Shown piece after piece: positions 1-12,107 of a stretch of 64,000 bases of DNA (position 1 is its first letter; each line of letters begins with the position of its first letter). A program made the position numbers and the translations under genes. The stretch is taken from the NCBI GenBank assembly GCA_051294375.1, contig CM119263.1:62001-126000 (forward strand). The letters are read 5' to 3'. The stretch is from Paraspadella gotoi. Taxonomy: Eukaryota > Chaetognatha. Below the pieces are notes generated by a model. It was given only the letters and a program-made list of their open reading frames with translations. It searched no databases and was not told the DNA's origin.

Positions 1-911
1 TTTATTTCTCACAAATCATTTTTGTTACAATCAAACTCTCTCTCTCTCTCTCTATCTCCAGGTGGACAGATTATCTTTCCTCCCCCCCGAGAAAGCGTTG
101 ACCCCTGAAACCTACGGGCGGTTTTTCGAAAATCCCCATGGCTTCTGAGCCGGAATCCAATCAGAGAGAAAGTGGGGGAAGACCGGGGTAACATTCTGCG
201 GGACCGACCAATTCCGGCGCAACGTCCCGTCCACCCAGCAGACCAAACAATTTCAAACGCCCCCTCACTCCTCATCCCTCGTCCAAAGCTTCGCGGATTC
301 GACGAGAGAGGGAGAAACTGATAAAAAAAAAGAGCATCCAAAATTATAAAAGAGGCAACCAAAAAAAAAAGATCTCATGGAAAAAAATAAACATCTTAGT
401 TTTTTATCTTTATAATTCCGTTACTCACTTTAATACTCAGTGTTTCCTGGTTGTCCAATTTTTTCAGCAATTTTTTTCATACAATGTAAAGTGTAGTAAG
501 AAGTAAGAACATTACTTTTTGGATTTGTCAAGCACAACTGAAATGCCCTTAGTTGAAACGCAGCTCTAAGACAAGAGACTAGTAAAAACTAGCCTTAACT
601 ATAAAATTAGAATTGCTAGAGATTTAACAATCCAGTAGAATTAGATATAGCTCAAGCGTTTAAAATTTTTATATTCATAAATCATGAAATAATTGTGCCA
701 TAATATTTTGGCGTTGATTTAATTTTTTTAACCTGGATTTGACATAAGCTATTTGACTATATTTATATATACTGTAACCATTTCAAGTTAGAAGTGTATT
801 GTTAAATGTTCAGTGAAATTCAAGAGAAAGAAAATTCTCTTTCTTAAAATCTCCAACTCAACCTTCGCCGATCATTTTTCTCTCTCCATCGATTCAAGAC
901 TTTCCGCGTTT
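1..911. other. Gene-free left edge
   Basis: A short CT run lies near position 40, and a moderately GC-rich stretch at 90-300 contains CCAAT-type motifs (for example near 168 and 209). AT-rich DNA follows to 860. An ORF on the minus strand at 362-9 has no recognisable domain and no splice sites that I trust. The 90-300 stretch could be a promoter, but nothing proves it. Confidence 0.4.
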
Positions 912-1107
912 TTACGACGAATTCGTCTCATTTTTCGTCTCATTTTTCGCCTTATCTGCGGCGGCGATCTCCTCTCGGCGCCGTGACGCCGTCTGTTCGA
1001 CCGATAACCGTCGCCGGGTTTTCATCCGGCCGCCGCTGCCGGAGAGGAGAGCGGCCGAAGTCGAAAGAGGCGAGGAATCCGGCCGAAGAGGAATACAAAT
1101 GCCGAAT
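912..1107 (-). CDS. Candidate 3'-terminal coding exon, function unknown
   Basis: On the minus strand a pyrimidine-rich run ending in TTTGCAAG is followed by an open frame from 1107 to a TAA at 914-912. About 64 residues are encoded: a Ser/Leu/Pro-rich start, a Gly-Ser linker, then a basic, charged tail with the motif MKTRRRLSVEQTASRRR and an Asn/Thr-rich end. The block is GC-rich against AT-rich flanks, like the supported exons at 3.6-15.3 kb, and has the same orientation. It could be the cytoplasmic C-terminus of the K2P channel gene encoded upstream, because RRRLS-type basic/serine motifs are common in channel tails. However, the pore exons that would have to lie between are not visible, and the entry phase is 2, not 1. 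The acceptor (AAG) is weaker than usual. Function is not assigned. Confidence 0.35.
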
Positions 1108-2800
<1,693 letters not shown>

Positions 2801-2856
2801 GGAGAGAGAGAGAGAGAGAAAGAGAATGAAAGAGGAGAGAGAGAGAGAGAGAGAGA

Positions 2857-2893
<37 letters not shown>

Positions 2894-2900
2894 GGGAGAA

Positions 2901-2936
<36 letters not shown>

Positions 2937-3008
2937 AAGAGAAAGAGAGAGACAGAGACACAGAGCACAGACACAGAGAGAGAGAGAAAAAAAGAGAGAG
3001 AGAGAGAC
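2801..3008. repeat. Imperfect GA/GAGAAA tract
   Basis: A purine tract of GA units broken by extra A or G and by a few CAGA words. It produces long Arg/Glu or Ser/Leu shadow ORFs on both strands that are not genes. Confidence 0.95.
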
Positions 3009-3136
3009 ACAACAAGCCAGCCCGACGCTGAAACCCTGGCACGAAAAAAAAAATTCCGAGAGAAAATCGAGTTTAGGTAGAGAACGTTTTCAAAGAACCG
3101 CGACGATCTTGAATTCAAATCAGTGATGGAATCAAA

Positions 3137-3502
3137 CCACCACCTCCCCCTTAACCACCTCTTGCCCTTTAGCTAGCTCCCCCTAACGACTCCCCTTAAC
3201 GACCTCCCCCCTTAACGCACCTCCCCTCTTAACCATCTCCCCCACTTAACCACTCCACCCCTAACCACCTCCCCCCCTTAACCACCTCCCCCTTAACCAC
3301 CTCCACCCTTAACCTCCTCCCCCTAAACCACCTCCCCCCTTAACCACCTCCCCCCTTTACCACCTCCCCCTCTTAACCATCTCCCCCACTTAACCACCTC
3401 CACCCCTAAACCACCTCCCCCTTTAACCACCTCCCCACTTAACCCACCTCCACCCCATTAACCACCTCCACCCTAAACCACCTCGCCCCCTTAACCCACC
3501 CC
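3137..3502. repeat. Minisatellite, unit about 15-16 bp (TTAACCACCTCCCCC)
   Basis: About 24 degenerate copies of a unit that reads TTAACCACCTCCCCC on the plus strand, with variants carrying CACCC, CTCTT or an extra A. The array lies directly 3' (in gene orientation) of the last visible K2P exon, inside the expected next intron. Confidence 0.93.
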
Positions 3503-3677
3503 TCTCTCACCTATAGTGGTGATGACCGTGATGGAGTAAAGCAAAGATCCGGCGAACGACCACTCAACCGTCTCGTCAGTTTCGTCTCCCCCTGTCCGCA
3601 TTTTGTACGTACAAACGTTAAATTAAAACAATGTACTGTCGCTTCCAAAAAAGCGGTCCGGACGTCCGCGTACGAAC

Positions 3678-3833
3678 CTGAGTATCCGTACTTGTTGACG
3701 AGTTCGAGCAGAAGCTCTTCGAAGATCTTGATCTCCTCCAGCGCTTTGTCCGTCCAGTTGGTCTGATGGAGGACGTTCAAGTCGACCGTCAACTGCCACA
3801 ACCGAATCACCGTCTCTTCTCGAGCGCATTGAG
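3678..3833 (-). CDS. K2P potassium channel, extracellular cap exon
   Basis: This exon encodes the extracellular cap of a two-pore-domain K+ channel, a dimeric plasma-membrane leak channel. On the minus strand the acceptor ACATTTTCAG ends at 3834. The frame then runs through REETVIRLWQLTVDLNVLHQ, an NWT glycosylation sequon, a second acidic/leucine helix (ALEEIKIFEELLLELVNK) and YGYSG. This order (LW..T..LNVL, NWT, then a charged helix and GY.G) is the usual layout of the K2P cap helices just before pore loop 1. The donor is CTCAG/GTTCGT at 3678/3677. The exon is 156 nt, phase 1 to phase 1, and the upstream exon ends with the G needed to complete its first codon (GCT). The following P1-TM2 exon is not found to the left. 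Confidence 0.85.
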
Positions 3834-3975
3834 CTGAAAATGTTCATTGGTTAATACGTTATCTCATGATTCGTTAAAAAAAGACAATAAAGTTTCTGAT
3901 TCGACATTTGACTAATTCTGACTTATCTGTTTCATAATTTTCTTGACCCATTTAGGAACTTTGGAATTAACTTAC

Positions 3976-4176
3976 CAACATCGAATAAGAAAGGGCCCCT
4001 CTCCATTGACTTACCCTTGACCTTTGTCCCCCTCTCCTCGGCAGATTCGATCTTCTCAAAGGTAAGTCCGCCCACGATCGCGTAGAGCACGACGAGACCA
4101 CAAAGTCCAACGTGAGAAAACATGAAGGCAACGAAGGTTTTGCAACAAGACATGCACTTCTGCCCTCTGGTCGGTC
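3976..4176 (-). CDS. K2P potassium channel, TM1 exon
   Basis: The acceptor TTTCCCGCTCAG precedes 4176, and the donor GTAAGT begins at 3975. The 201-nt exon is phase 1 to phase 1. It encodes a short basic stretch with a Cys cluster (CMSCCKTFVAFMFSHVG), then the first transmembrane helix (LCGLVVLYAIVGGLTF) and EKIESAEER. FSHVGLCGLVV.YAI.GG..FE.IE is the N-terminal signature of invertebrate K2P channels. A positively charged loop and a hydrophobic MERGPFLFDV segment follow, and the frame then enters the cap exon at 3833. The G left by the exon at 8506-8432 plus the first GA makes GGA, so the chain reads on without a stop. The methionine at 4153 could also be a start for a short isoform. Confidence 0.87.
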
Positions 4177-4418
4177 CTGAGCGGGAAACAAATCAAATTA
4201 AACATTAAATCATTAAACAAATAATTTATTTGGTTCGATGGAGGAATTCGCGTCATTTTTCAAAGTTCTATAAGTGCATACTTAAATAACGAAAATGCTT
4301 AAATGCTGTTGAGTTTAAAACTGTAAATTCTCCATACAAGAGTCGCTCAGAAAGTCTCTCTTGGTTAAAAATATTTCATCTCTCAGGATTATAAAAAAAA
4401 CCGCGAAATGCTTCTTAC

Positions 4419-4566
4419 AATCTTCCATCTTATCTTTTCCTGAAACTTTGTCTGAATCTTTGACTGAATCTCTGACTGAATGAGTTGCTGTTTTCCCTAA
4501 GACAGCGACCACCGCTCGTCTCTCTTTCGCGTCCCTCAGCATCAGCGCCATCTTCGTTGTTGTCAT
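4419..4566 (-). CDS. Possible alternative 5' exon or upstream ORF of the K2P gene
   Basis: An ATG at 4566 opens a frame with a hydrophobic/basic start (MALMLRDAKERRAVVAVLG) and a Ser/Asp/Lys-rich second half built on a repeated 12-nt word (VRDSVKDSDKVSG). It ends at a donor-like ATT/GTAAGA (4419/4418). There is no good acceptor upstream, so it resembles a first exon. Joining it to the TM1 exon gives T plus GA, an immediate TGA. Either it is an upstream ORF with the channel starting at the ATG at 4153, or one base is missing in the assembly, or it is not used. It sits inside the intron between two well-supported exons. Confidence 0.25.
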
Positions 4567-5325
4567 TTCCGGTTTTTATTTCCTCCACAAATATGCGGAG
4601 TTCCCGAGAGCCAACGTCGAAGGGGACAAAGGGGATTTGGGGAAAGGAAGGAACCGAGCGATGGATTTGGTCGGGAATGTGAACTGAAATGAAAACAGAG
4701 GGCGCTTATGGGTTGTAACGAAGCGGGTCTGGTCAAAGTCAAGTGCGTTGTGGAGAAACAGAGATAAGAAGAGTCGACGTGACGGCGGAGTACTGTGTCA
4801 CGGATTCCAAGACCCACAAGTTTGTCGCAATGTCAAGGTTGATTTTTTTAACCACCTGTCTGACTTTGCCCTCTACTGGACGACGGCAACAGCGACGGAG
4901 GCCCCTGCAGCCCCCCTGCAGCCCCCCTGCAGCCCCCTGCACCCATCTCCAACCCTCGCCCGACGAATGCAGACCAGACGCGACTCCAGATTAAATTCCA
5001 GCATCGGATTTCGTCCTCCCCCAGACCCAAATGGTCATCCCCTCTCTTTCTGCTCTTTGTTCTATTTCCTATTTTTCTTCTCTTTCATTCATCTTTGTAT
5101 CTCTGTATTTTTGTATTTCTTTAGTTTTCATAAATTAAGTTTCTTACTTGAAAGGATTATCATTTTTCTCAAAACCCGAAGTAATTATAATAAACTAAAA
5201 AAGTCTAAAAGAGATGTAGTCTGCTTCCAAAAATGCGAAAAAAAGGAGCAATTCTCTGGAAAAGTTCTTTCGAAGATCGCGAGGGTCAAAACAATGCGGA
5301 TATAAAGGAGAAGGAAGGGTTGAAG
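4567..5325. other. Intronic stretch with a short CTGCAGCCCCC repeat
   Basis: About four copies of CTGCAGCCCCC lie at 4902-4942. The remainder up to 5300 is AT-rich. ORFs on both strands lack domain features. This is inferred to be intron of the minus-strand K2P gene. Confidence 0.5.
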
Positions 5326-5473
5326 CAGGGAGAGAGAGAGAGAGGGAAAAGTCGAGAGTTGGAGTGGGAAGAGAGGAGAGAGAGAGAGAGAGAGGAGAGA
5401 GGGAGAGGGAGAGAGGAGAGAGGTAGAGGGAGAGAGGAAAAGAGAGGGAGAGAAGGGAGAGGGAGAAAGGAAT
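5326..5473. repeat. GA/GGGA purine tract
   Basis: Purine-only runs of GAGA and GGGAGA separated by short unique words. Confidence 0.9.
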
Positions 5474-5838
5474 TGGAGGCTGGAATCGATACTCGCCGGC
5501 GAGGGGGGGGGTCGGAAGATCGTGTGAGAAAGAGTTTCAACTTAAAAATAAAAGTTGTCGCAGTTTTTCATATTGGTTGAAAAAGAAGAAGTGGTTTCGA
5601 GTTTAAAGGTTATATGAGGTCAAAACGATTTTAATGGAAATCGCAGTTGCCATGACGACGAGTTGGTCACTGGTCAGTTTCACAAAAGTAAACAGGGCTA
5701 CTTGGAGTGAGGTTGTCCTCATAAGAGTTATGATTTGTAAAGAATCTTAGGAAACAAAAAAGTCTAATCTTCCTAATAAAGTCCGAAATCAATCAAATTT
5801 TCAACATTTGGGAAGAACGGCACGAAAAAGTTTGGGTA

Positions 5839-5841
<3 letters not shown>

Positions 5842-5896
<55 letters not shown>
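5842..5896. repeat. (GAC)18 trinucleotide repeat
   Basis: An uninterrupted run of GAC. The same trinucleotide family (GAC/GTC) recurs at 18.7, 41.7, 42.2 and 51.1 kb. Confidence 0.97.
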
Positions 5897-5897
<1 letters not shown>

Positions 5898-5976
5898 AAG
5901 GTAACGAAAGCGAAAGAGAAATAAAGGTCAAAGATCAAAATGGATGAGAGAAGCGGAGAGAGGAGAGAGGAGAGAC

Positions 5977-5980
<4 letters not shown>

Positions 5981-6034
<54 letters not shown>

Positions 6035-6038
6035 AAAG
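5981..6038. repeat. (GA)n microsatellite
   Basis: GA units, with GGGA at the right edge. Confidence 0.95.
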
Positions 6039-6789
6039 GTTGAGCGAAGATTTAATCAGATCAACGGAAAACTTATCCAAGCAAAAAGAGCCACCAGACA
6101 AGCATATTTTCGCTCCGACTTTTCGCTTGAGAAAGCTTGCTTCTCACGATTTATTGCTAATCAACGCTGCGAAGATGCCATTGCAAAAAAAGTTTTGGAA
6201 ACGGGTCACAAATATCAAAATAGTTAGTTTTATTGCAGCGGGAGAAAATTTAAATTGAAATGCTGGAATTCATTACGACGTGACTATTTATTTTTTTGAA
6301 TTTCTTAAGAAAAGAAGACAAATGATATTTCATCTTTGGCTCAAGTTCAGCTTAAAAATATTTCCGACGAAAAAGACCCAATTTTCATGATCCTCTTCTT
6401 TCCGCACCGCGGATTTCAGAAGTTCTTCCCAGTTCTCCCAAGTTCTCCCAAGTTCTCCCAATGTAGTGACCCACGAAGGAAGAAACCAAAATTACATTTT
6501 GTGACAATTTTTTATTCTCGCTTCTCTAAACGTAAAAAAATATTTTCAGGCGGAACTTCGAGGTTTCGCTTTAGAAATCACGATTCACAAATTTGTGAAG
6601 GTCAGAAAAGGGGGTTTCTAGTCGGTGAATTTCCGATTCTTTTAATAATTGAACAGCGAAAAAAGGTCGGAGGTAGAGACTCTAAACTGGAAAGCTCTGC
6701 TTATTATTTAAGGCCACCATGTTCGGACGTCTCACGTGAAAAGAGTGATCTAACTAAAGATGGAGGGAAACGGGGGGAGGGAGAGAGAG
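6039..6789. other. Intronic stretch, no gene seen
   Basis: Low-complexity words include three tandem copies of a CCCAAGTTCT-type decamer near 6426-6461. ORFs on the plus strand read through to the gap without protein signatures. Confidence 0.4.
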
Positions 6790-6799
6790 NNNNNNNNNN
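6790..6799. other. Assembly gap (10 N)
   Basis: A short run of N inside a GA tract, consistent with assembly failure in the repeat. Confidence 0.99.
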
Positions 6800-6866
6800 A
6801 GAGAGAGAGAGTGAGCGGAGGTAGAAGATTTCGAAAGATATGAGAGATAATTCTGGAATGAGAGAA

Positions 6867-7080
6867 CGAAGGAAAAAGAAAAAATCAAATCGAAGGAAAA
6901 AGAAAAAATCAAATCGAAGGAAAAAGAAAAAATCAAATCGAAGGAAAAAGAAAAAATCAAATCGAAGGAAAAAGAAAAAATTAAATCGAAGGAAAAAGAA
7001 AAAATTGAATCGAAGGAAAAATAAAAAATCAAATCGAAGGAAAAAGAAAAAATCAAATCGAAGGAAAAAAGAAAAGAAAA
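6867..7080. repeat. Minisatellite, 24-bp unit, about 9 copies
   Basis: The unit starts CGAAGGAAAAAGAAAAAATC and is followed by AAAT, with single-base variants. Because 24 is a multiple of three, the array is open on both strands (Arg/Lys-rich on plus, Phe/Ser-rich on minus). Those ORFs are repeat products. Confidence 0.95.
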
Positions 7081-7347
7081 AAATGATTTGAATAACCTGG
7101 GGGAGGGGAGGGCGGGGGAAGAAGGAAAAATGCCAATCGATCGATCTTTTCGCAACGGTTGCTGAAATCTAATATCGAAAAGAGTAGAATCGAGATTCAG
7201 AAATGGAAAATAAAACGATTCATTTAGATTCATGGGCTACTTTAATATCAGTTGTTGTTGTTGTTGTCGTTGTATTAAAGTTAGTCTCTAGTCATGTGAT
7301 ATCACTACGCATTGGATAAGGCTGATCCTTTCATCCTTTTATTCTAA

Positions 7348-7422
7348 AGTATAATAGTGCATTGGGCTAAGGCATCTTCTCCGAATTCCAATGTTCCCGG
7401 GTTCTAACCCTGGTCGAAATTG
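7348..7422 (+). mobile_element. tRNA-related SINE-like element
   Basis: A box A-like segment (TAGTGCATTGGGCTAAGGC, from 7354) and a perfect box B-like GGGTTCTAACCC (7399-7410) are spaced about 45 bp apart, as in a tRNA internal RNA polymerase III promoter. The region between them does not fold as a proper tRNA, which favours a tRNA-derived SINE head or decayed tRNA. The A/C-rich run at 7460-7490 may be the tail. Confidence 0.5.
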
Positions 7423-8023
7423 TGGTTATTGTAGCAAAGGTTGAAAACAAGCAAATCAAAGGAAAACAAAAACAAAAACAAAAACAAGCCTTATATGAAG
7501 CGACTAAAAGGAAAGAATCCTTCTTATTTCGTCTCCGCAAAATGACGTCTGCTCTTCAAACAAAAGACGTGAGATACGATCTCTCGTCCGCCATTTTTTT
7601 ACGTTCATGACGGGAAAAACTTTCATATATATTCTATGGATTGAGAGAGATAAACCTTGAGATTTTTACTAATGATCAAATATGTAACTACTACAACGGC
7701 CGATATCTTTAAAATCCGAGGCATTTCTAAGAAATATGATTCGGATAAAACGGGGAAAAAATAATGACGGTTGGTAATTCGACTTGTCATTTTTAATAAA
7801 AAAATATTCAAACGATAAATTTCAACGATAAACTCGAAAACTTTGGCGAAGATCCAACAGATTTTGTCATAGAAAAAACAAACCAAAAAAAAGAACTGGA
7901 GAAGAAAGAGATTAAAATTGAGATTAAAAAGAGATTAAAATTGAGATTAAAAAGAGATTAAAATTTGAAAAATTTAAAGAAACTGAGATGGAAACGAAAA
8001 ATATTTCAAAAAAGTGGATTAAC
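7423..8023. other. AT-rich intronic stretch
   Basis: AT-rich with an AAACAAA run and short repeats of GAGATTAAAA(TT) at 7908-7968. No gene seen. Confidence 0.4.
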
Positions 8024-8400
8024 CAAATAATGTTCTTGTTATTGCTTGCAAATAATGTTCTTGTTATTGCTTTCAAATAATGTTCTTGTTATTGCTTGTA
8101 AATAATGTTTTTGTTTTTGCTTGCAAATAATGTTTTTGTTATTGCTTGCAAATAATGTTCTTGTTATTGCTTGCAAATAATGTTCTTGTTGTTGCTTGTA
8201 AATAATGTTTTTGTTATTGCTTGCAAATAATGTTTTTGTTATTGCTTGCAAATAATGTTCTTGTTATTGCTTGCAAATAATGTTCTTGTTGTTGCTTGTA
8301 AATAATGTTTTTGTTATTGCTTGCATATAATGTTCTTGTTATTTCTTGCAAATAATGTTCTTGTTATTGCTTGTAAATAATGTTTTTGTTATTGCTTGCT
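8024..8400. repeat. Minisatellite, 25-bp unit, about 15 copies
   Basis: The unit is AAATAATGTTCTTGTTATTG followed by CTTGC, with C/T and A/G variants at a few positions. The array ends about 30 bp from the K2P exon at 8432-8506 and lies in the intron on its 3' side. Confidence 0.96.
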
Positions 8401-8431
8401 AAAAAAGTTAATAAACTGACTTCTTCCTTAC

Positions 8432-8506
8432 CTTCTGATATGGGAGGGTGCGGGCCGAGACCGTCGGGCAAGGTGCCGTCTTGATGTTGAAGTGAGTCGT
8501 CAGAAT
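8432..8506 (-). CDS. K2P channel N-terminal exon (short acidic/Pro-rich)
   Basis: This is a clean 75-nt internal exon. The acceptor is CTTTTTGTTTTCGCAG before 8506, and the donor is AGAAG/GTAAGGAAG at 8432/8431. It is read in phase 1 at both ends as DSDDSLQHQDGTLPDGLGPH, then PPISE and a split G. It is acidic and proline-rich with no domain, as expected for a cytosolic N-terminal extension. The terminal G joins to the TM1 exon (GA at 4176) as GGA. Assignment to the channel gene rests on strand, phase and order, not on homology. Confidence 0.62.
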
Positions 8507-8987
8507 CTGCGAAAACAAAAAGACATCGATGACTAGAAACTAAAAATAGAAATTCTGTTCTTGACTCTTGATTAGTCCGTGCATTCCTCGACCAGGAACC
8601 TATTAGTCCGTGCAGACGAGATCTGCTTAGTCCGTGCACTCCTTCCATTCATATTTCCATCGTGCGTACTCATGCAAATGCCCCCCCTCAAAAACTATAA
8701 ACTTTCAAAGCTTTAGACTTTTCTATCGAGTAGAAAAGATTAAAAGTCTTGCAAATTTTAAGGATCTGATAATAGTTGCAAAGTCAGTTTAAAAACTAAC
8801 AAAAAATATAAACAAATGTGTTAAAAATATAAATTATTCAAGTTAATCTTTCTCGAAATAAAAAAAGAAGAATTAGTCAAAGATTGTCACGAATTTACGG
8901 TTCCAGGTTTTTTGCTCTTCACTCCCGCGTGGACGATTTCAGTTTCTGTTCTCATCTCAGCGGCGCCCTTACGACGGCGCCATTACG
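8507..8987. other. Intronic stretch before a gap
   Basis: Three copies of an ATTAGTCCGTGCA-type word occur at 8570-8640. Near the gap a GC-rich end (CGGCGCCC TTACGACGGCGCC) may be the edge of another exon lost in the gap, because such composition marks exons here. Nothing can be translated safely. Confidence 0.35.
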
Positions 8988-9636
8988 NNNNNNNNNNNNN
9001 NNNNNNNNNNNNNNNNNNNNNNNNNNNNNNNNNNNNNNNNNNNNNNNNNNNNNNNNNNNNNNNNNNNNNNNNNNNNNNNNNNNNNNNNNNNNNNNNNNNN
9101 NNNNNNNNNNNNNNNNNNNNNNNNNNNNNNNNNNNNNNNNNNNNNNNNNNNNNNNNNNNNNNNNNNNNNNNNNNNNNNNNNNNNNNNNNNNNNNNNNNNN
9201 NNNNNNNNNNNNNNNNNNNNNNNNNNNNNNNNNNNNNNNNNNNNNNNNNNNNNNNNNNNNNNNNNNNNNNNNNNNNNNNNNNNNNNNNNNNNNNNNNNNN
9301 NNNNNNNNNNNNNNNNNNNNNNNNNNNNNNNNNNNNNNNNNNNNNNNNNNNNNNNNNNNNNNNNNNNNNNNNNNNNNNNNNNNNNNNNNNNNNNNNNNNN
9401 NNNNNNNNNNNNNNNNNNNNNNNNNNNNNNNNNNNNNNNNNNNNNNNNNNNNNNNNNNNNNNNNNNNNNNNNNNNNNNNNNNNNNNNNNNNNNNNNNNNN
9501 NNNNNNNNNNNNNNNNNNNNNNNNNNNNNNNNNNNNNNNNNNNNNNNNNNNNNNNNNNNNNNNNNNNNNNNNNNNNNNNNNNNNNNNNNNNNNNNNNNNN
9601 NNNNNNNNNNNNNNNNNNNNNNNNNNNNNNNNNNNN
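8988..9636. other. Assembly gap (649 N)
   Basis: The longest gap in the window. It lies inside the K2P gene span and may hide an exon. Confidence 0.99.
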
Positions 9637-9735
9637 TTGTCCGGAGAAAATGAAAACGAGATCTTTTGTTCGGTTTTATTTTTTTTTTAATGACCCTGGC
9701 TAATAGTATTTTTTTAAAAATATTTACTTTTATTA

Positions 9736-9806
<71 letters not shown>

Positions 9807-10645
9807 CTCTTCTCTCTCTTACATGATCTATTCTAGTGCCCTACCTGGATTGAGTAACAATCCTTCAAGTCATGTTTATTAGCATGCTTTTCAATGCTGG
9901 TTAAGACTTTAGACAATGACGATATCACTTTGACTTTTCATGCGAAATCAAAGAATGCTCTCCTCATCATGTTAAGCTAGGACTTGTTATGGTTAAAACT
10001 TGTTTGTCCAACAATCGTGTCTTTTTAAAAAAGAAAAAGTCGAGAAATGAAAAGAAAAAAAAAGAAGAAATTCTCTTTTCCTGGTTGATAAGAACCAAAC
10101 TCATTCAGAGTTACTAGCAGGGGTTTGTGTTAGTCTACAAACTGGAGAGAGAGATTTCGTCTTTGATTACGAATGATAAATGACATTTTAAAGATAAATT
10201 ATTATTTATTCTCTTTATACCTAAGCTCTCACTGTTTCTTTTTAAGTTTTGATCTTTGTTCTTTGATAGAATTAAAAAAAAAACACTTGATGAAGGCTTG
10301 AATGAAAGCCGAAACTTGTCTGTACAATAAAATAAAAATGTCGTTGATGTAACAAGATTTCGTCTTTAATCTGAAATAAAAAAAGTATTCAAAGAAGATA
10401 TCTCTGCGTGGAAACGTGTGGTTTAAAATATATCAAACACTATTTTTATTTTAAAACGTTTGGGACTCATTAAAGTTTCCAAACCTTATTTCCTTCAAAA
10501 CTTATTTCATTTAGTCTAAAAGACGATTTAGCGACTTAAAGAACATTAACATGTAATGTCATTAACATTAACATTAACAGGTATTGTCATAAATCTATAT
10601 TGATATCAGACGTAATCAAACAAGACAATCGGAGAGAGGGAGAGA

Positions 10646-10693
<48 letters not shown>

Positions 10694-11238
10694 ATTGGAA
10701 TTACTCTTACGAGATTTCCTGCAGCAGCATTTCATCCTGCAGCAGCAACGCAGTCGACAAGATCGTGATTTTCTTTCCTCACGATCTGAGTCGGAGTTTC
10801 TCTCCCTCTCCTCCTCTTCCTCCTCCTCTTCCTCCTCCTCCTCCTTTGAGGATTTCCAATGTTTTTTCTTTTTTTCTTTTCTTTCTTTTTTTTCTTTTAT
10901 CGAACGAAGAAGAGAATCAAAGTTAGAAGTTTTAATACATTTAATACATTTAATTTATTTAATGATATCGAAATTCGAAACCTAAACTTCAAAGGTTCGA
11001 TCAAAACGAGGTTACAGGTAAATACCGCCTCAAGCTGAATTGGGTCAATGTAACCGAATTAAATCACTGACCAACTTTCTTGTCCTCTCACGCCCCGAGA
11101 ATCAAATCACCAGCATCCTAAGGCTTCACATCCAAAGGTCACACTTTTCGGTCTCACTTTTTGGACTCACCTTCGCTGTCGGTGGGATCCTCGTTGGCCG
11201 ACGGGGAGATGAGGGCATCGGTGGAGCATTGTGTGTGA
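9637..11238. repeat. Duplicated segment, copy A (partner 12108-13800)
   Basis: Starts with TTGTCCGGAGAAAATGAAAA and runs through a CT tract (9739-9825), AT-rich unique sequence, a GA tract (10626-10687), a CTCCTCTTCC stretch (10810-10850) and a K2P-gene exon (11171-11232) to a 10-N gap. Copy C has the same order with scattered one-base insertions. Copy B (11478-12107) matches only its first 580 bp. Confidence 0.9.
11171..11232 (-). CDS. K2P channel N-terminal exon (copy A, 5' end lost)
   Basis: The donor AGCGAAG/GTGAGTCC lies at 11171/11170. Read back from that donor in phase 1, the exon gives TDALISPSANEDPTDSE plus a split G, the same peptide as the copy at 13783-13714. The acceptor side is replaced by unrelated sequence and an N run at 11239-11248. 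Sequence right at the donor is better here than in the other copy, so this version probably shows the true frame of the 3' half. Confidence 0.5.
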
Positions 11239-11248
11239 NNNNNNNNNN
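11239..11248. other. Assembly gap (10 N)
   Basis: Ends copy A of the duplication. Confidence 0.99.
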
Positions 11249-11311
11249 GCGCCGCCTTTTGTCCCCGTGGAAACCGGCGTCATTGAAATGTGGGCGGCGT
11301 AGATTGAACAC

Positions 11312-11422
11312 CTTTGCGGGGGGGGACATTTCGCACCTCTTCGATCCGTCGCGTGGAACGACTGGCGAATGGCAAACGAGGCTCGTATGGCAACGATGCT
11401 CGACTGGCAACCGATTCCCGCG
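11312..11422 (-). CDS. Candidate K2P channel N-terminal exon (Ser/Arg/Pro-rich)
   Basis: On the minus strand AAGGTTTTCAG precedes 11422 and a donor AAAG/GTGTTC follows 11312. The 111-nt block is phase 1 to phase 1, like its neighbours. It encodes ARESVASRASLPYEPRLPFA, then SRSTRRIEEVRNVPPRK and a split G. It is GC-rich and basic, and the frame stays open across the whole block. No domain is recognised. It lies between copy A and copy B of the local duplication, so its true order relative to the short exon at 11.2/13.75 kb is uncertain. The frame also depends on an eight-base C run that noisy assembly could miscount. Confidence 0.4.
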
Positions 11423-11477
11423 CTGAAAACCTTATGACTTTCATGAGCAAAAAAGTCGTCAAATGTTTTTGTCTTTT

Positions 11478-12107
11478 TGTCGGAGAAAATGAAAACGAAA
11501 TCTTTTGTTCGGTTTTATTTTTTTTAATGACCCCTGCTAACAGTATTTTTTTATACGCTCTCTCTCTCTCTCTCTCTCATCTCTCTCTTCTCCTCCTCTC
11601 TCTCTTCGTCTCTCTCTCTCTCTCTCTTTCTCTCTCTTAACATGAAGCTATTCTAGTGCCCCTATCACTGCATTNNNNNNNNNNNNNNNNNNNNNNNNNN
11701 NNNNNNNNNNNNNNNNNNNNNNNNNNNNNNNNNNNNNNNNNGAGTAACAATCCTTCAAGTCATGTTTATTAACATGCTTTTCATGCTGGTTAAGACTTTA
11801 GACAATGACGATATCACTTTGACTTTTCATGCGAAATCAAGAATGCTCTCCTCATCATGTTAAGCTAGGACTGTTATGGTTAAAACTTGTTTGTCCAACA
11901 ATCGTGTTTTTTCAAAAAAGAAAAAGTCGAGAAATTGAAAAGAAAAAAAAAGAAGAAATTCTCTTTTCCTGGTTGATAAGAACCAAACTCATTTCAGAGT
12001 TACTAGCACGGGGTTTGTGTTAGTCTACAAACTGGAGAGAGAGATTTCGTCTTTGATTACGAATGATATGACATTTTAAAGATAAATTATTATTTATTCT
12101 CTTTATA
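11478..12107. repeat. Duplicated segment, partial copy B
   Basis: Matches 9637-10215 (TCGGAGAAAATGAAAACGA to ATTTATTCTCTTTATA). It then stops abruptly at 12107, where copy C starts with its own first base. It contains a CT tract (11561-11640) and a 67-N gap (11675-11741). Confidence 0.88.

Noticed and set aside
8024-8400. CRISPR-like array
   Set aside because: Units are directly adjacent with no unique spacers; ordinary minisatellite in a eukaryotic intron.
8884-9703. Two 260-codon ORFs
   Set aside because: They consist mostly of N from the assembly gap.
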